DNA of 64,000 nucleotides, taken from contig JAKSGN010000002.1 of the NCBI GenBank assembly GCA_024180945.1, forward strand, positions 930,001 to 994,000. The letters are read 5' to 3'. Under the pieces are notes generated by a model that searched no databases, was not told where the DNA came from, and saw nothing but the letters and a program-made list of their open reading frames with translations. Shown in pieces: positions 34,295 through 46,236 of this stretch (within the stretch, counting starts at the first letter, position 1; the number at the start of each line of letters is the position of its first letter). This DNA comes from Macrophomina tecta. Its lineage: Eukaryota; Ascomycota; Dothideomycetes; Botryosphaeriales; Botryosphaeriaceae. The position numbers and the translations under genes are program-made.

Positions 34295-35763
34295 ATGATT
34301 TCGCTACTCCTCGCGGCTGTTATCTCGGTGCCGGCGTATCTTCGAGCATTTGTCTCGGCCCAGAACGATGTCACGATTATCGGGACAACACTCTCTCCAA
34401 CTACGGCCACGTTCAAGGATGCCTCCGCTGCTATGGGTGAGACTGGGACATCGACCATGCGGACGCCTGCCACAATGACAATCACCGTAAACAAAGTTAA
34501 GGATAAGTTCGTACCGGAGAGCCTTGAAGCAAAGGTTGGAGATATCGTCAAATTCGAGTTCTGGCCCACAAACAACTCGGTTGCCCGTTCAGATTTCGCA
34601 TATCCATGCATACCGTATGCGCTCACAAGCGCAAGCAGGGCTGGTCTCGGCTTCTGGTCAGGCTTCCAGCCTATCGTGGCGAACCTGGCTCAGGTCAATG
34701 TCTCGCAGCTGGCAAGTCTCCATCTCGCCCCTCTTCGTCGCCGATCAAACAATAATAATCCCTCACAGCCCGCCTTCTACATGGTCATCAACCGCGTCAC
34801 CCCGCTATGGTTCTACAACAGCGCGCCCGGCGCCTGCATCGACCACCAAATGGTCGGAGTAATAAACCCAGTCCGTCTCCCCCGTCCCTTCTCCCGTCTG
34901 CGTCTACCTCTCCAACTAGCCACAACTGACAACCTCAACCCACCAGGCCGACCCCTCCCAGCTCTCACTCCAGAAACGAGCCGCTGCCGCCGCCACCCTC
35001 GGCCTCAGCCCCGGTGAACCCATCCCGCAGAGCTTCAGCGTCTCCTCCTTCACTGCCGCCGCCACCAGCATCAGCATCACGACCTCCACCCCCACCTCCT
35101 CCTCGCCGCCCTCCAGAAACCCTTTCGCTTCCAGCGGTGCCATCGCCGGCATCGTCATCGGCTGCGTGGCCGCCTTCGCCCTCGCCGGCATGGCCATCTG
35201 GGCGCTGCGCCACGCGCGCAAGCGCATCAAGAAGAGCAACGAGGACAAGAGCGGCGCGGGTCGTCCTTTAAGCAGCGAGCCCGACCTCACCAGCTTGGGG
35301 GCCACGCCGCGCAGCCCTGTCACGCCGCAGACTGCGGTATCGGAGCTGCCGGCGAGAACCGATCATGGTACGATTGACGGGGTGTTGGGGAGCGCCGGGC
35401 GGCACTGGAGAGGTGGCGGCAGCTACGGCGGTGGCGGGCGGCCCGACAGCGAGGGGAAGTATGTGGTTAGCCCGCCGTGGACGCCGGAGGGGAGGAGCGC
35501 CGTGTTTGAGCCGTGGGTGCAGGAGGTGGGTGGAGGTGGAACGCTAAGGGTTGTGAGTGAGCTGAGTGCGTATGGGGAGTTGAGGAAGGATCAGTGAGTA
35601 TTTGTTCATTTCCCGCCCCTCAGGCGGTAGAATTCAGGAGAGGTTTTAATAGAGGGATACTGACAATTCCGGATACAGGGTCCCTAGTACGCCGCCGGAT
35701 GAGAAGTTGCCACGGCTGCCGGAAGGTAGTAAGGAGAAGGGGCCGTATGAGCTTGGGCCTTGA
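34295..35763 (+). CDS. Membrane-anchored cupredoxin-domain protein
   Basis: Four exons, 34295..34693, 34769..34870, 34947..35593, 35679..35763; 410 aa. Introns are 75, 76 and 85 nt. The start is the Met opening a hydrophobic leader (MISLLLAAVISVPAYL). The cupredoxin-like domain spans about 65-165: TITVNKVKDKFVPES, GDIVKFEFWPTNNSV, PLWFYNSAPGACIDHQMVGVINP. A Ser/Thr/Pro-rich stalk and one transmembrane segment near residue 245 (GAIAGIVIGCVAAFALAGMAIW) follow, then a basic cytosolic tail with Gly-rich and PWTPEGR parts. This is the architecture of fungal extracellular serine-rich proteins. Copper ligands look incomplete, so a redox role is doubtful; a cell-wall sensor or anchor is possible. Confidence 0.82.
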
Positions 35764-36463
35764 TTTCAATGGTTTTATGGTATTTGCCGTTCTTTTTCAG
35801 TTCTTTTTTCACTGGGATTTTAGGCGTCCTTCTACCATAATGCAATCACCAATCTTTCCCGACAAATTTCCAACGAGTCAATACCAAGCTTGGCTGCACT
35901 AGAAACGGCTTACTTGAAGAGAATGGGCCCCGACAGACACCATGATTCTTCTCTTCGATCGAATTGAAGAAGCTGTCGGAGACGAGGTTGGAAAGAGCTC
36001 CAAAGACCTCGGGGCAGCAGCTTCCTACTGCTCCGATCCTCTTACGCGGCTTATCTAACATTTCTCAAGCCTCTGACGCTGCTCCATCATCAGCATCGTC
36101 AGTTAATGCAAGGATTGGCGGCAAGAACAAAGACTATCCGGCTGAGTTCGTAGATGAGGACGTTAGGTATTTCAACCCAATTGATACGCCAATTGAGCTG
36201 GTCAAAGATACGCTGAACAACAAAGTTCGCTAAAAGCTGAGTATGCTCGAGTTTGGTTTCCTGAATTGGCCTGGCGGTAGGGTTCCAGGTGAATTATGAA
36301 GCCCGGCACTGCTGGTTTTCGAGTCTAGAGCGCCAATAAGACTGCATTACGGGAACCCGACAAAAAAGCATATGCTTGAGCCTGGCATGACTCGTCCCTT
36401 GAATTATTCTAATCTCCTCTTCTATTCAAGTGAATTTCGCACAACATTCTCGCGGTGCCCCTT
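35764..36463. other. Intergenic with two short coding-like frames
   Basis: A 38-codon frame from an ATG at 35943 (MILLFDRIEEAVGDEVG...) ends in TAA. A second frame to 36233 ends GKNKDYPAEFVDEDVRYFNP...NNKVR. Both have protein-like composition but no clear splice link, and I recognise neither. They may be a gene fragment. Confidence 0.3.
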
Positions 36464-36952
36464 TTAGTTGGAATCACAATAGTTGACATATAGGGGATCG
36501 CCGGTGCGGCTGTTGGAGATAGAAGCGCCGCTGCCGGTTGCCTGCCACTTGGGGAATGTGGCGAAGTTGATCTTGACCGGGGCAATCACAGTCTTGCCGT
36601 CCTCCTCGTCAACAGACGCATATGCCCAGCTGTAGCGAGTATCATAGGTGCTTAGAGAGATACCCTGGACCTGGGAGGCGTCGGCATACGTGCTGTTGTC
36701 GGTGAGGTAGATACGGCCATTGAAAGGAACGGGCACGGTAAAAAAGGAGGTGGATTCGGATGGCACTGGGTTGTCCTTAAGCTCCTCGGTAGCGTTAGCG
36801 CCGACGACGTGGGTAGTGATGGTATCCTTGTTGGGGCAGTTGCCGGTGTGGATGACGACAATTAGGTCAGGCTTCTCGCATGACTGGGCTGCAACGCCGG
36901 CAGCAAAGGAGGCAATGCCAGCAAGGGCGGCGGTAGTGGTAGCGAAATGCAT
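36464..36952 (-). CDS. Small secreted protein, unknown
   Basis: Single exon, 162 aa. The N-terminus MHFATTTAALAGIASFAAGVAAQ is a signal peptide. The mature part has three Cys (two near the start, one four residues from the end), several Asn-glycosylation sites and alternating hydrophobic pattern suggesting beta structure. No domain was recognised. Size, secretion and Cys content are those of an effector- or cell-wall-type protein, but that is only a class description. A weak TATA-like element (rc of CTTATATC) lies about 90 bp upstream. Confidence 0.75.
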   Translation of the reverse strand: MHFATTTAALAGIASFAAGVAAQSCEKPDLIVVIHTGNCPNKDTITTHVVGANATEELKDNPVPSESTSFFTVPVPFNGRIYLTDNSTYADASQVQGISLSTYDTRYSWAYASVDEEDGKTVIAPVKINFATFPKWQATGSGASISNSRTGDPLYVNYCDSN

Positions 36953-37484
36953 CTTGAATATAGCGAGTGGAGTTTTTCAGGCGCGGGGAGAGCGAGTATA
37001 TGTCGGTCGTGCTGCTAAAAACGATGGACGACTCACTGAGCTTATATCTTTTAGGGACGTCTTCTCCCCCAGGTTCCGCCCTTACGCAGGCTAGAGTCCA
37101 TTTCTAATTTTGTTCAAACCGCAGCCGGCACGTCCGTGCTGAACGGTCAGTGTTCGCCCGTAGCAATCTCGGAGCAAGTAATCGGCCGTCTTGGCTCGTG
37201 ATCCTCGTATTCAATTGAACCTTATTATTCGAGGACGCATTGCTGGCCAATATGCCATTTGCAACAATCTGGCAAAATAGGTGGCATCCATGAAGGTTTC
37301 TTGTCATTGCTTGTTTCAATCCCTCGTACTCGTTTCCCTTTCTCCGGGCAGCAAAATGCAGCAATATTTCCCGACTATGCTACAGGCTCCATCCGCACCA
37401 CGGTCAGCGAGTTCAAAGATGGAGATATCTGCGAAGAAATGGCCGAGTCCCTTCTTTGCAGGCGGGTATAGCACCTCCCCAAGT
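36953..37484. other. Intergenic, about 0.5 kb
   Basis: Promoter side of the small secreted protein and 3' side of the FAD oxidoreductase. No further gene is seen. Confidence 0.45.
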
Positions 37485-39059
37485 TCATCTGACGAACAAG
37501 CGAAATGCTCCTTTTTGCGCATCGATGCTGCGCAGTCTCTCCGGAGTGGCCAAGTAACACTCCGGAAGCCATTCGGTCACATCTTCACCTCGCATCATAC
37601 CAGCGACCGCTTCGCCACTCAACCAACAATTTGCCATGCCGTATCCGTTGAAGCCCGCTGCAATCCACTCACCTCCTTCTTCGCGGCCAGTCGCTATCTT
37701 TGGTAATTGGCCCACCAAGGGCACGCCATCCGCGGTAAATCCCATGATTCCAGACCAGGAGCTTTCGACCTTGGGCCCTTCTCCGTCTTTCCAAACGTCG
37801 GGGGCGAATTCGACTGGGAGAATTGTCTCAAGTGTCTTCAATGAACGGGGAGAGATTTGACTGTCGTCACTGTTCAATATGCCATCGACATCCTCCGTCT
37901 CTCCACCAATGAAGACATCGCCCGTCCGAGCGTTTTGCTGCATGTAGTGCAAACCGAGGTCAAAAGCTTTTGTATCACTACTGAAGCTTCCAGAACCGTA
38001 GAAACTGAAAGCTCTGCTGTCTCCTTCGTTCGGAAATGCGGGTCCACAGTTCTGGACTGTCATAGTCCCACGAAAGGGGAAGAGTTTGCCACGTAGTGCC
38101 GGTATGAGGTGTCCTGTATGTCCGTTGGTGCAATAAACAACCTCTTTTGCTTTAACGGCACCCCGCGAGGTCTTGACAAGATAGCGGTACTCGTCTTCGT
38201 GGGCGGAAGATACGGAAGTAACGGGGGTCCAAGTCTCGATGCGCAGTTGTTTTGGATACTTTTCTTGGAGGAGGGACCAGACTCGAGTGATGAGACGGTA
38301 AGGCCACAAAGCGCCTGCCATGCCGACAGCGCCGCCCGCGATGTTGCGGAGTCTGTATTTCTCGTGGGAAGGTGAGTGACTCTGCCTCGCCAAGGAGGGA
38401 CTGTACTTTGTGAGACTTACTTCCTCCAAGCTGGACTTCTCGACAAGCCTCAGCTGGCCCTTCCACTTTTCAGGCATATGCTGCTCGAAAGATTCCAAGG
38501 ACTTTTTGAGCGATTCGACCTTCGCGACATCGCGTAAGGCCAAGACCTTGTCCACCCGCCGTATCTCAGCAGCTCCCTCAACCTCGGCACCACATTCCCT
38601 AGCAACTTCGAATACTCTTTCGACATTTGCCAAAGTGAATGATGCGATCTTGACCGCCATAGAAGTTCCAAAATGCTGCTGCAGTGTCAAGAAATCGGCT
38701 ACCGCAGAAGATACGAGATGGCCGCCGTTGCGGCCAGTCGCGCCGCTGGTGAGGCCACGGCCTTCCACAAGGAGTACCTCGGCATTTGGGTCTCTTTCGA
38801 GCAGGGCTTTGACAAGACTACAGGCGGTAATGCCTGAGCCAATCACCACGGTGGCAGCTCTCTCTGGGAGTTTCTCAGAACGGGCATCGGAAAGATGATG
38901 CGGAGGAGACTGCCAGAATGCTGGTGTTGGCTGCGGGTGAGGGAGTCCCGGATCGGCTTGCATTCGGCCAACGATGGTCGACAATAGATCTGTGTGCCGC
39001 ATGAGATATTTGCGGCCAACGAACGATAAGAGGTTTGGAGCATTACCGTTGGAAGCCAT
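37485..39059 (-). CDS. FAD-dependent oxidoreductase (DAO family)
   Basis: Best model complement(37485..38360, 38421..39059), 504 aa. The 60 nt at 38361-38420 read through in frame. They start GTAAGT, end AG, encode a Ser-rich insert unlike the rest, and fall between SLEE and KYRLRNIAGGAVGMAG, so I treat them as an intron; retention would give 524 aa. The N-terminal Rossmann motif VVIGSGITACSLVKALLER and GATGRNGGHLVS bind FAD; YCTNGHTGHLIPALRG and SWSGIMGFTADGVPLVGQLP complete the D-amino-acid-oxidase-like (PF01266) fold. Fungal members of this group are mostly unassigned amine oxidases. No signal peptide; the first 70 residues are an extension. Confidence 0.87.
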   Translation of the reverse strand: MASNGNAPNLLSFVGRKYLMRHTDLLSTIVGRMQADPGLPHPQPTPAFWQSPPHHLSDARSEKLPERAATVVIGSGITACSLVKALLERDPNAEVLLVEGRGLTSGATGRNGGHLVSSAVADFLTLQQHFGTSMAVKIASFTLANVERVFEVARECGAEVEGAAEIRRVDKVLALRDVAKVESLKKSLESFEQHMPEKWKGQLRLVEKSSLEEVSLTKYSPSLARQSHSPSHEKYRLRNIAGGAVGMAGALWPYRLITRVWSLLQEKYPKQLRIETWTPVTSVSSAHEDEYRYLVKTSRGAVKAKEVVYCTNGHTGHLIPALRGKLFPFRGTMTVQNCGPAFPNEGDSRAFSFYGSGSFSSDTKAFDLGLHYMQQNARTGDVFIGGETEDVDGILNSDDSQISPRSLKTLETILPVEFAPDVWKDGEGPKVESSWSGIMGFTADGVPLVGQLPKIATGREEGGEWIAAGFNGYGMANCWLSGEAVAGMMRGEDVTEWLPECYLATPERLRSIDAQKGAFRLFVR

Positions 39060-40045
39060 GATGCAAATCGCTCTACGAAACCACTACTGAGGAGCTCGCC
39101 GTGTGTTGGTGCTGAATCTCAGAGCTGGACGTAACCGACGATTACAGGGAAGAGGTATTTGGGGTTTAGGGAAAACGCTTCCGCTGCGCCACATGTTCTT
39201 TTTATTTGAGGGATTCCCACGGTAGCGGCTGGACCTTGGTGGTGACTCGGGTGGAGTTGCCATAAGTGGAAAGTGCGGGGTCCGCGGAAGCCTGTCGGCA
39301 AGCAAACGCCAACCGAAAGCCTACATGCTTCACCCCACCTATGCCTTCTTCCTTCATACACTTAGTCCGAGCACATGCATCTCTATCATCCCAGTGGCTG
39401 GAACGCTCGCAGCGCCGGCCTTGAGGCTATCCAGCGGATCACCAGCATGCATCATGCCGAGGACGCAGCATCTCAACGGTGACCCTGTGCGTATGGGCGC
39501 CGCTTGCTCGCTGCATCCAAGCCTGGGAAGAGCTATTTGGCCATCATGTCCTTGGAATCGGCGGTCGCATCTCCTGCATCTCCATTCGAAACTAACTGGG
39601 GCCCAAGACCCTCGCGGGACTTCGGTCGTATCCCGCTTCCACTCAACGTCCCCGTCAAAGAGCTTTCCTTCGGCTTGGTGTTCGTCGCATAAAGCTTCCA
39701 GATGTGGTTTAATCTTCATGTATGCTGATAGAAGCGTCGCCCGAAGAAGCGCATCTGATAGCGGAGTTGGCTTATCGTCCAATAACCGTCGTTTGCGCTC
39801 AGCTATCCACCGCGCAATGCCACACAGAGGCGAAAAAGCTGGTCTGCAGGCTTTCCAAGGAGCTGTATAGAGCCCACCACATTCCATCTCAGCCTCCCTT
39901 TCTCTGTCTTGATATACTGTGTTCACCTTTGCGCACCTTGGACACCCACTGTCCGACCAGCACTGTCCGGACGCAGCAGACAGCTCTATTTTTACAATCG
40001 ACCGTCTGGCGAAATGGCATTCTCCAGCCCTGATTGCCTTGATCA
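39060..40045. other. Intergenic with one doubtful long frame
   Basis: The minus strand carries a 230-codon open frame (39354-40046) containing CRRCDRRFQG and a helical stretch. It has no homology I can name and no consistent start context, so I do not call it. Nothing else is seen. Confidence 0.35.
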
Positions 40046-41883
40046 ATGGCCGCCGGGCACATTGAGGCTCGAAAACTGTAAGTACCCCGAACCCCTGCCG
40101 TCATGGACGATGTCCTAACTCCTCAGTGTCGAATCAGGAAGTCACCCAAAACCTTCACCCCGTGCCGTCAGACGACCCCGACGAACCTTTGATAGATATT
40201 TCCATGTACTATATATGCCGTTAGCTGATGAGTCGGGAATTGGTCCACCGTTAGAAAATGGGTCAACTTCGGAATAGTGTTGCTCTACTCTCTCATGGCG
40301 TTCGCCCTGTAGGCTTCTCCTCCATGCTCTCGTTCCAGCTATACTCGGGTTATTGACCTAAAAGCAGTCTTGATATCGGTACCGTGATTTGGGGCGATCT
40401 TAACACCGAGCTTGGAATATCCTACGAAAGCCTGGACAACAGTTTTGCCGCCAACTGCGCAGGCCTTGCGGTAGGCTGCATCTTCCTCATCCCCAACGCA
40501 CTCAAGTACGGTCGGCGGCCCATCTACCTCCTCAGTTGTTGCTCCATGTTGGCGTCCGCCATCTGGCAGGCGAAGATGGAGACAACAACGGATCTCATCC
40601 TTTCCAATGTTTTCTCTGGCGTCGGCGGAGCCGTCAGTGAGGCAATCGTGCAAATGACCATCTCCGACCTCTTCTTCGTGCATCAGCGTGCCACAATGAA
40701 TGGCTTGTATATCCTCATGGTCACAACTGGTACCTTCCTTGCGCCAGTTGTTGCTGGCATAAGCGCAGTGAACCAAGGGTGGCGTTGGATTTGGTGGTGG
40801 ACTGCGATTTTGCTCGGGGCCAATTTGGTCATGTTCGTCTTCGCATACGAGGAAAGCAAATACACTCCAGTGCTGACGTCGATCGCCGCCAACCAGTCGG
40901 AAAACATTGGATATCCAGCACCAAAGGTAAAGAGCCAAAAGACGGGTGCGAAGCTCACCGAAAAATCAACAGACGGCGAAGAGTCTCCCGATGCCGAGCC
41001 TTGGCCTCTGCCCCGGAAAAGCTCGCGCCAGCGCTTCGCCCTCGTCACCCGCACGCCTGGCGACCCTGTCAGCGTACGCCAAATGATCGTCCGATTCGTC
41101 GTTGTGCTCTTCAAGTTTCCAGCCGCAAGTTACACCGCCCTGGTTTACGCATCCTTGCTTGCCTGGTTTTCTGTAATACTCACAACACTGTCCACATACT
41201 TCACTCTACCGCCATACAATTTCGACTCAATGCAGATCGGACTCCTCAATCTGCCCCCTTTCATAGGCTCCGCAATTGGACTGGTATTCAGCGGCCCGAT
41301 GAATGACTGGTTGATCCTGCACTTGGCCAAACGGAACGACGGCGTGTTTGAACCTGAGATGCGACTCTGGATAGCTCTGCCCGGAATATTATTGGCCCCA
41401 CTCGGCATCATACTATACGGGTTAAGCATGGCGAATGTGAGATCCAGTGCATGATTCTACTTTTCTGCTGTGCTAACAAAAAGACAGGGCCAACCTTGGA
41501 TAATACCTTGCGTGGGAACTGCAATTTTTGGAGTTTCTTTCTCTCTAGTGGGCACTACGGCCTTAACATACCTCACTGACTGTTACAGAGAGGTAAGTTG
41601 TGTAAACGGAGCATCCACAAAGAGAAGCAACTCAGGGCATTGACATGCGGTGCAGCTTATCGGAGACGCCCTCGTCGGCGTCACGTTCATGCGCAACGCG
41701 ATGGCAACTGTCATTGTCTTCGCGTTGACTCCTTGGATCGATAGCATCGGCCTGAGAAACATGTTCATCAGTGTCGGGTGCCTCTCCTTCGGTGTCTGCC
41801 TCACAACTGTTCCGATGATGGTGTATGGGAAAAAGATGAGGGCATTGACAAAGAACACATACTTCCGGATGGTAGGGATGTAG
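40046..41883 (+). pseudogene. MFS transporter (DHA1-like) with decayed 5' end
   Basis: From about 40370 the gene is healthy: exons ..41436, 41488..41592, 41656..41883 encode roughly eleven membrane segments (LDIGTVIWGDLNTELG, KYGRRPIYLL, MFISVGCLSFGVCL). The 5' part is broken. MAAGHIEARKL at 40046 is followed by a GTAAGT intron whose acceptor leaves the next exon (QEVTQNLHPVPSDDPDEPL) out of frame. The following intron lacks both GT and AG. NWSTVRKWVNFGIVLLYSLMAFA then shifts frame again, and an in-frame TGA follows SFQLYSGY. I infer recent loss of function. A functional transcript from an unseen start cannot be excluded. Confidence 0.65.
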
Positions 41884-42996
41884 ACTAATCTCAGGCCCTT
41901 GCACTCAAACGATACACTCATGCATTTTTCCTGCAAGAGAAGCTCAGACGATCGATTGCCGCCGATGTGGTAGTCAACCTTAATGTTGCGATTATACGCG
42001 GCAAAGGAAACAATATATCCGGTTACTGTGGATGGCAAAAAAAAAAAAAAAAAAAAAAAAAGTCCGCCTTGCAATGAAGTAGGTATGGAGAGGTGAAGCA
42101 GTCTTCCGGATGTGGATATTCTTCACATTCGGTAACATTTGCATCCGGATGCTTGATTCAAATGCCCACGACCTGTCCAGAGCGATGATAATTTCTTTTG
42201 CCCCCACTTTGACTTCATAAGTGAGCATGCACGAAAACCGGGCCGACCCTGCGGTAAGACACCACGGCAGTGACTTGCCCGAAGGTCTTTAATGCAAACC
42301 CCGCGGAGAGTTTTCTGCAGGCCACCAATAGTGCAGGATAGGGGAGAAGATGATATACAGCCCTTATTCGTGTTCTTGCATGCCCAGCGAGTGCCGAGGA
42401 TCTCACTCGGTCACGAAGGAGAAAAGATCTGTAGATCTGCCAATCGCCGAACGCCTATCAGATCAGCAACCCACTAGTCAGCGCGCGGCCCGTGAGCAGA
42501 TAAAGCAACGGTCAAAGCACGCATGCAGGATGCGTCATGGCTCAGAAGAGCGGTCGGCAAGCAGGACTGCCGACCGACAAGGAAAAAAAGGTCTTAGCAT
42601 TGCAACCCGGGATGCGGTGAGGACGATCGGAGATGGCGTGGATTTCGTTATCGGCGCCAACGACCAAAGCAATCGTCAACCTCCGAAGGCTCGGCCACTC
42701 ATGCTGGACGACCTGAAGATCCCGGGCCCGGCAGCCGCCGGTGGTGGCTCGGTGGACCTACATTTCCAGCTCCGTTAACTGCTCTCTGCGCGGCTCACTC
42801 CGAATCCAGTCCCGGTCATCACTTGGGAAGTGCCGGATCATGGTAGAATAATGCGGGCCAAGCATGACGAACAAAATGCCGCGCCTCTTGGAGTTGGGCA
42901 TACCAGTATTTAATGTCCATCCTGCCTGATATCCCAAGCGCAAAGTTCTGCCGAAACTACTGGTTTCAATGGAACCACGGCCTTGAAGTATCAACA
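41884..42996. other. Intergenic with A25 tract
   Basis: About 1.1 kb without a supported gene; a run of 25 A lies at 42037-42061. The right end holds the promoter of the nucleoside hydrolase, with a TATTTAA about 90 bp before its ATG. Confidence 0.45.
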
Positions 42997-43594
42997 ATGA
43001 AGTTCCCCGCTGTGCTAATATCAGCTCTGCCTCTCGCCGCGGCCGTGCCCACGGCTTTCCGCAGACAGACCAACGGAACCTCTGCCTACAAGCCCAAGGT
43101 GATTTTGGACAACGACTGGAGTCCTGCCGGCTTCATTCCTTTCCTCCAAGCTCTTGATGCAGGCTGGGAAGTCCTCGGCCTTGCCTCCGACACGTCCAAC
43201 ACATGGGCTCTCCAGACCGGGCTGCATGGCCTTGCCACTCTTGAAGTCGGCAACCTCTCATGCATTCCCGTCTACAAAGGAGCAGATTGGCCGCTCATCA
43301 ATACCCCAGAACGATACACCGCATGGAAAGCCATCCACGGCATGCTTCCCTGGTATGTTCCACGCTCCTATTTTACTCTTCTTTCCCCCTTTTTGTTTTA
43401 TCCCGCCTCAGCATCGCTAACCCCGCGCGTGCAGGGAGGGCGCCTTCGCTCCCGAAAATCTCACCGCTGAAGCTCTTGGGTCGGACCCGACCTCTGGAGA
43501 TCCGAAGCGTATTTCTCGTGCTGCACTGACGGAGGGCTTCCCAAACACGACGTTCGCCGCGGACACAAATGCTGCGTACTTCATGGTGCAGCAG

Positions 43595-43602
43595 GTGCGC
43601 AA
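43595..43602 (+). repeat. Target-site duplication, left copy
   Basis: GTGCGCAA directly precedes the transposon's CAGACATCCC end; an identical 8-mer follows its right end. Eight base pairs is the diagnostic duplication length of hAT elements. Confidence 0.95.
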
Positions 43603-43626
43603 CAGACATCCCAATAATAAATAAAT
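43603..43626 (+). repeat. hAT left terminal inverted repeat
   Basis: Starts CAGACATCCCAATAATAAAT; matches the reverse complement of the element's right end at 22 of 24 positions by eye. Confidence 0.9.
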
Positions 43627-43655
43627 ACATAATATTGACATATTCTTATGTATTC

Positions 43656-43701
43656 ATTGGCAGATCCTAATATTATTATCGATTGCTAAGCTTATCAATA
43701 A
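43656..43701 (+). repeat. Subterminal direct repeat, left copy
   Basis: Begins ATTGGCAG, runs through TATTATTATC and AAGCTTA to CAATAA. The same ordered blocks, in the same orientation, occur near the right end (46237-46283). Candidate transposase-binding region. Confidence 0.55.
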
Positions 43702-43704
43702 TTA

Positions 43705-45998
43705 TTAATATAAAACTGAAGCGCCATGCATGTCGTCGTTGCCGCCAGCAATATCCATGACCTTACCATCTACTGCCACGTAGACTTTGCGGACCAAGTC
43801 ATTCTTCACCCAGTTGCTCAGGCATTGAAGCTTCTCGATAGTATCAGGCGAGAGCCGTGCCCTGTCCCAAGAAATTGTCCGCCTTGCGCAAGAGAATACC
43901 CGTTCCGGATCGTCGGACATCGCCGGCACACTTAGTATGTCAATGGCCAATTGGTGTAAACGTGGATACTCAATCCTCTGTTCTTCTCGACACCACCATT
44001 CAAGCGGTGTTTTGGTCGTCATAGGTCTTGGCGGAGAATTGACGAATTTTTCGAATTCATCCTCATCTCCGGGTTCATCCAAGACACTCATTGACTGCTT
44101 GATACGCTCGTACGGTGTTACTTCCCGTCGTTCGTCGTTCAGCCGAGCCGCGGACTCCGACGGGAGTGGCCGGTCCTTGTACTTCGCCCAATGCTGCCGT
44201 GCACCAGCAATAGCGGTCTGCCTCCATTCCTCTGCCCAGTGGCGGTCAAGGTACCTCCGGCGCTTTTCTGGATGGAGCAATAATGCCGTGGCATATATTG
44301 GGTTTCTGTCACTCTCTTCATAATACTTCGAGAGAACCCACCAACCCATGTGAATGGAATGAACCATACGCGCGTTGCTGGCGTATTTGCCCTGCTTTAA
44401 CATCAGTCCAGGTCTGGTAATCGATCGAGCCGTCCATGGCTTACCTTGGCATTCTCAAACTGCATGAAAAGAATATCCATATTCTCTAGCACCTGATCTA
44501 TTGATGCCCACTCCATTTGCTGCTCCAAGGTCGCTTGGTAAAACGGCTGCAAGAACTCGTGAGTCATTTTGAGTACTTGCCAATCATCATGTGTGAGGAT
44601 GTCGTCTTCCAGCTCGTTGTGGTATTGGTTGAGGAATATTGACAATGGACCCTCTTGGCTGATAGCCGCATCAAGCAACTTGAACCATGAGTTCCAACGG
44701 GTGATATTGTCAATTCCAAGCGCCTTTTCTGCAATGTCATCCCATGCATCGTTGCGCACTGTGGAATTACGGATGAACACCGCAATGTTGTGGAGTTTAC
44801 CCATTGGGCCGATGCTCCGCCAGCCGGCAGTGTCATGGCGTTTCTTGCGCCTGTCGTGACTCTTGTGACAAGTGTTCGACTGAATTTGGTCGTGTAACGC
44901 GTCCGCAACTGTTACATCATTTACCTCGTGTTGCGCCTGCGCAATTGCGGCCTGCAGAGCGTCCTCACTAGTTGCAAAGAGAAAGGCTTGAAGGGACAAG
45001 TTAATGATGTGGCCGGCACACCGCGTTCGAGAGGACACTGGGTCAAGTGTAAGGCCGTACTCTTGCGACAGCTCAACAGCAAGTTGGCGGAGACAGGTGT
45101 CATTCTTTGCGTCATTGTCCCCAGTGAAGTAGCCGATTCGGGGCGCTAAGTGGTACTGTCGGATAATCGTCATCAAGTGAGGTGCCATAGCCGTGCCGGC
45201 GTGAGAGCGGCGGAGGTTTGGTAGCCCTAGCAATGCTTTCCGAGGTTTGTAGGCCTCGTCAACCCATTGGGCGTGAACAGCGATATAGGCCTTCCGCTGA
45301 GGAGAAGACCATACGTCCATAGCAATGTGTACGAGGCTCCGGGCACGTTCTAGCCATTCCTTTACGGATTGTTGATGCGCATCGTAGGCCCTATCCAAGT
45401 CCGCCGCAACTGTGCTACCGGAATCAGTTAGGAACTCTTCAACGGCAGGGGTTATCGCGGCCAGAAGTGCCTGGTATTCCGGCCAGGTTACGAAGTTGAG
45501 CGGTAAATGTTTATGTGCGGATAGCAACATCTGTGCCTCTCGAAAGGCATCGACATTGATTACACTCCGTAGAGTGTTCATCTCATTCTCCCTGACTTGC
45601 TGCAGCCGCTTGCCGGTTGTTCTTGCGAAGGCATTTTCGATGGCTAGTTGGCGCCTGTTTTGAGATTTTGAATCCTCTCGAACAAGTATGTGATGAGCCT
45701 TCTCGAGATGATAGCGGGCGTTGCCAGATATGTGGGTTGACCAGGATGGATTGCGACAACGCGTGCAGTAGTGAAGTAATTTCCCGCTCATAGTACGTGG
45801 CTCGTCGCCTTGAGCTTCTCGAAAGTGATCCCATGTTGATGTGGCTCTCAGTTTCCGTCTCTTGACCGTATGCTGAGCTGACGATGCCTCGGGTTCTGAC
45901 AGTGTGCTGGCAACTTGTGAGGCACTGTCAGAGGGTACCAAGGAGGAAGAACTTGACGGGGCATTGGATTGGGGCAGTGAGGATATGTTGACGTCCAT
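43705..45998 (-). CDS. hAT-family transposase
   Basis: Two exons, complement(43705..44394, 44445..45998), 747 aa. The 50-nt intron joins MQFENAK to QGKYASNARMVH; reading through gives a stop. The N-terminus is Ser-rich, then a BED-type zinc finger (about 55-105: TWDHFRE, CTRC, and H-x4-H pair). The RNase H-like core holds HIAMDVWSSPQRKAYIAVHAQW and GDNDAKNDTCLRQL with the C-x2-H motif RCAGHIINL and, later, ITRWNSWFKLLD. The C-terminal hAT dimerisation region reads YPRLHQLAIDILSVPAMSDDPERVFS. All acidic catalytic neighbourhoods appear present. It excises and reinserts its own element; it is unrelated to the host gene it interrupts. Confidence 0.93.
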
Positions 45999-46236
45999 TG
46001 TCGTGTGTAGAGATATGTCGCTGATGTATTACGAACTGCGTACTTGCAACGTGACGGGTATGGCGAGGCAGCAGTTTCGGTTGCTAGGAGTTACAAACAT
46101 TGGAGTTCACCTCCTATCTAGAGGCCTGATAAGCAGTAATATGCGTACAAGACTGCAATTTAATCTGAAACACTCTGGGGGAATTGGCGCTGGAAAATAG
46201 TGGGCCTATATTATTAATAGTTAACAATATATATTT

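Noticed and set aside
39354..40046. 230-codon minus-strand frame with CRRCDRRF
   Set aside because: No recognisable homology, no promoter or splice context, mixed composition; kept only as a note.
42037..42061. A25 tract as a retrotransposon tail
   Set aside because: No upstream reverse-transcriptase sequence or flanking duplication was found; more likely a simple homopolymer.
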